64,000 bases of DNA. Origin: Achromobacter marplatensis (GTDB lineage: Bacteria; Pseudomonadota; Gammaproteobacteria; Burkholderiales; Burkholderiaceae_B). Shown piece by piece: positions 63,568 to 64,000 of the stretch. The translations under genes were made by a program, and so were the position numbers. The notes below the pieces were generated by a model. The model did no database searches. It was not told the origin of the DNA and was given only the letters and a program-made list of their open reading frames with translations. The first letter of the stretch is position 1, and the number at the start of each line of letters is the position of its first letter. Location of the stretch: NCBI RefSeq assembly GCF_002209535.1, contig NZ_NJIG01000004.1, forward strand, positions 310,001 to 374,000. The letters run 5' to 3'.

Positions 63568-64000
63568 GAAGCCCTCAGTCGCGCGCGACATTGCTGCGGC
63601 GATTGGTGGATGCCGGCAGGCGGGGAGTTGGTTGGAGGGGGAGCAGTTCATCGTGAGCTCTGGGATCGGCCACTTGGTGCAGCTCGGCGATCCAGAAGCT
63701 GGCCCAATGGTGGCGGGATTCGATGGGCTCCCACGGATCCCGGAACGGTTTTCCCTCAGCCCAATCCCTGGAACTATCGACCAACTCAAGCTCCTGGGGA
63801 AGTTGATCGCTCGCCCGGACGTAGCGCGGGTGGTCAACGCGTGCGACGCTGGCCGGGAAGGCGAGCTGATATTCAACTTGATTTACGAGTTTCACAACGG
63901 GCAAAAGCCAGTCTTTCGGATGTGGATCCAATCCATGACTGCGACCGCGATTCGCGAGGCCTTCAAAGGCCTGCGGCCGGCCGCCGCCTATGCCAGGCTG
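63545..64000 (+). CDS. topB: DNA topoisomerase III, 5-prime part (runs off the window)
   Basis: The first 152 residues of a type IA topoisomerase are open to the window edge. The N-terminus is MKTLIIAEKPSVARDIAAAI, with the active-site E8, then IGHLVQL, and the TOPRIM metal site NACDAGREGELIF (D101). ICEs of the PFGI-1/SPI-7 type carry this TopB near SSB. The start follows AGGAGGG. The catalytic tyrosine lies beyond the window. Confidence 0.95.
   Translation, partial: MKTLIIAEKPSVARDIAAAIGGCRQAGSWLEGEQFIVSSGIGHLVQLGDPEAGPMVAGFDGLPRIPERFSLSPIPGTIDQLKLLGKLIARPDVARVVNACDAGREGELIFNLIYEFHNGQKPVFRMWIQSMTATAIREAFKGLRPAAAYARL

Noticed and set aside
54334-64000. Plasmid or prophage origin for the ICE region
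   Set aside because: ParA/ParB and SSB alone would allow it, but PFL_4669, DUF3158-like and TopB in this order beside a tRNA fit an ICE better; no phage structural genes are seen.

Overview
The window looks like chromosome from an Alcaligenaceae beta-proteobacterium close to Achromobacter or Bordetella. The evidence is very G+C-rich DNA, two Bug/TctC-type periplasmic receptors, beta-proteobacterial gene neighbourhoods (def-fmt-rsmB-ntrY-ntrX-trkA-trkH with dprA; rplU-rpmA-obgE-proB; rhodanese-grxC-secB-gpsA; gpmA-envC-ctpA-moeB; ispB-tRNA-Pro) and short G+C-rich palindromic repeats between genes. The species is inferred from reading, not from a database search.

Positions 1-53886 are core chromosome. 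A tail of an unknown gene is followed by two small heat-shock proteins behind a sigma-32-like promoter. Next come a Bug receptor, YggS, a PLP aminotransferase, an orphan amino-acid receptor, HMG-CoA lyase and DprA. Def, Fmt, a CYTH/PPOX/HAD/LOG cluster, a bacterioferritin-like protein, RimO and a ParE-type toxin-antitoxin pair follow. An apparent operon then links rRNA methylation, an NtrY-type kinase, a short NtrX-type regulator lacking the AAA+ domain, and TrkA/TrkH potassium uptake. After that lie YbdK, BioC, ComF, TrmL, another Bug receptor, and the GpsA-SecB-GrxC-rhodanese group. Next are GpmA, EnvC, CtpA, MoeB, a diguanylate cyclase, and a GntR regulator overlapping a GlcD-type flavoprotein. 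A 1.3-kb gene-free block of nested palindromes and a tandem duplication precedes thiC, which has a TPP riboswitch. The core ends with a SecD-head-like lipoprotein, regulators, ProB, ObgE, L27, L21, an IclR/FAH pair, IspB and tRNA-Pro(CGG).

Positions from about 53887 to the window edge are the left part of an integrative and conjugative element (ICE) apparently inserted at the 3-prime end of tRNA-Pro. The base composition is visibly less G+C-rich and the genes are tightly coupled. The order is HTH regulator (divergent), ParA, two small unknowns, ParB, a DUF2857-like protein, two small unknowns, two proteins built from a repeated winged-helix-like module (the larger with an STY4528-like C-terminus), a 44-residue coupled small ORF, a PFL_4669-family protein, a DUF3158-like protein, a small membrane protein, SSB, and the start of topoisomerase III. 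This is the partition and DNA-processing end of a PFGI-1/SPI-7-like ICE. The integrase, type IV secretion genes and cargo lie outside the window.

The most distinctive signals are (i) four copies of the perfect palindrome GTTTTGC-N-GCAAAAC in the ICE, all in the same codon frame within coding sequence; (ii) the 44-residue ORF fused by overlap to both neighbours; (iii) the composite repeat block at 41541-42765, where two elements share a core but have different, still complementary, stems; and (iv) a three-copy GTAGGATGGGTG double-palindrome family.
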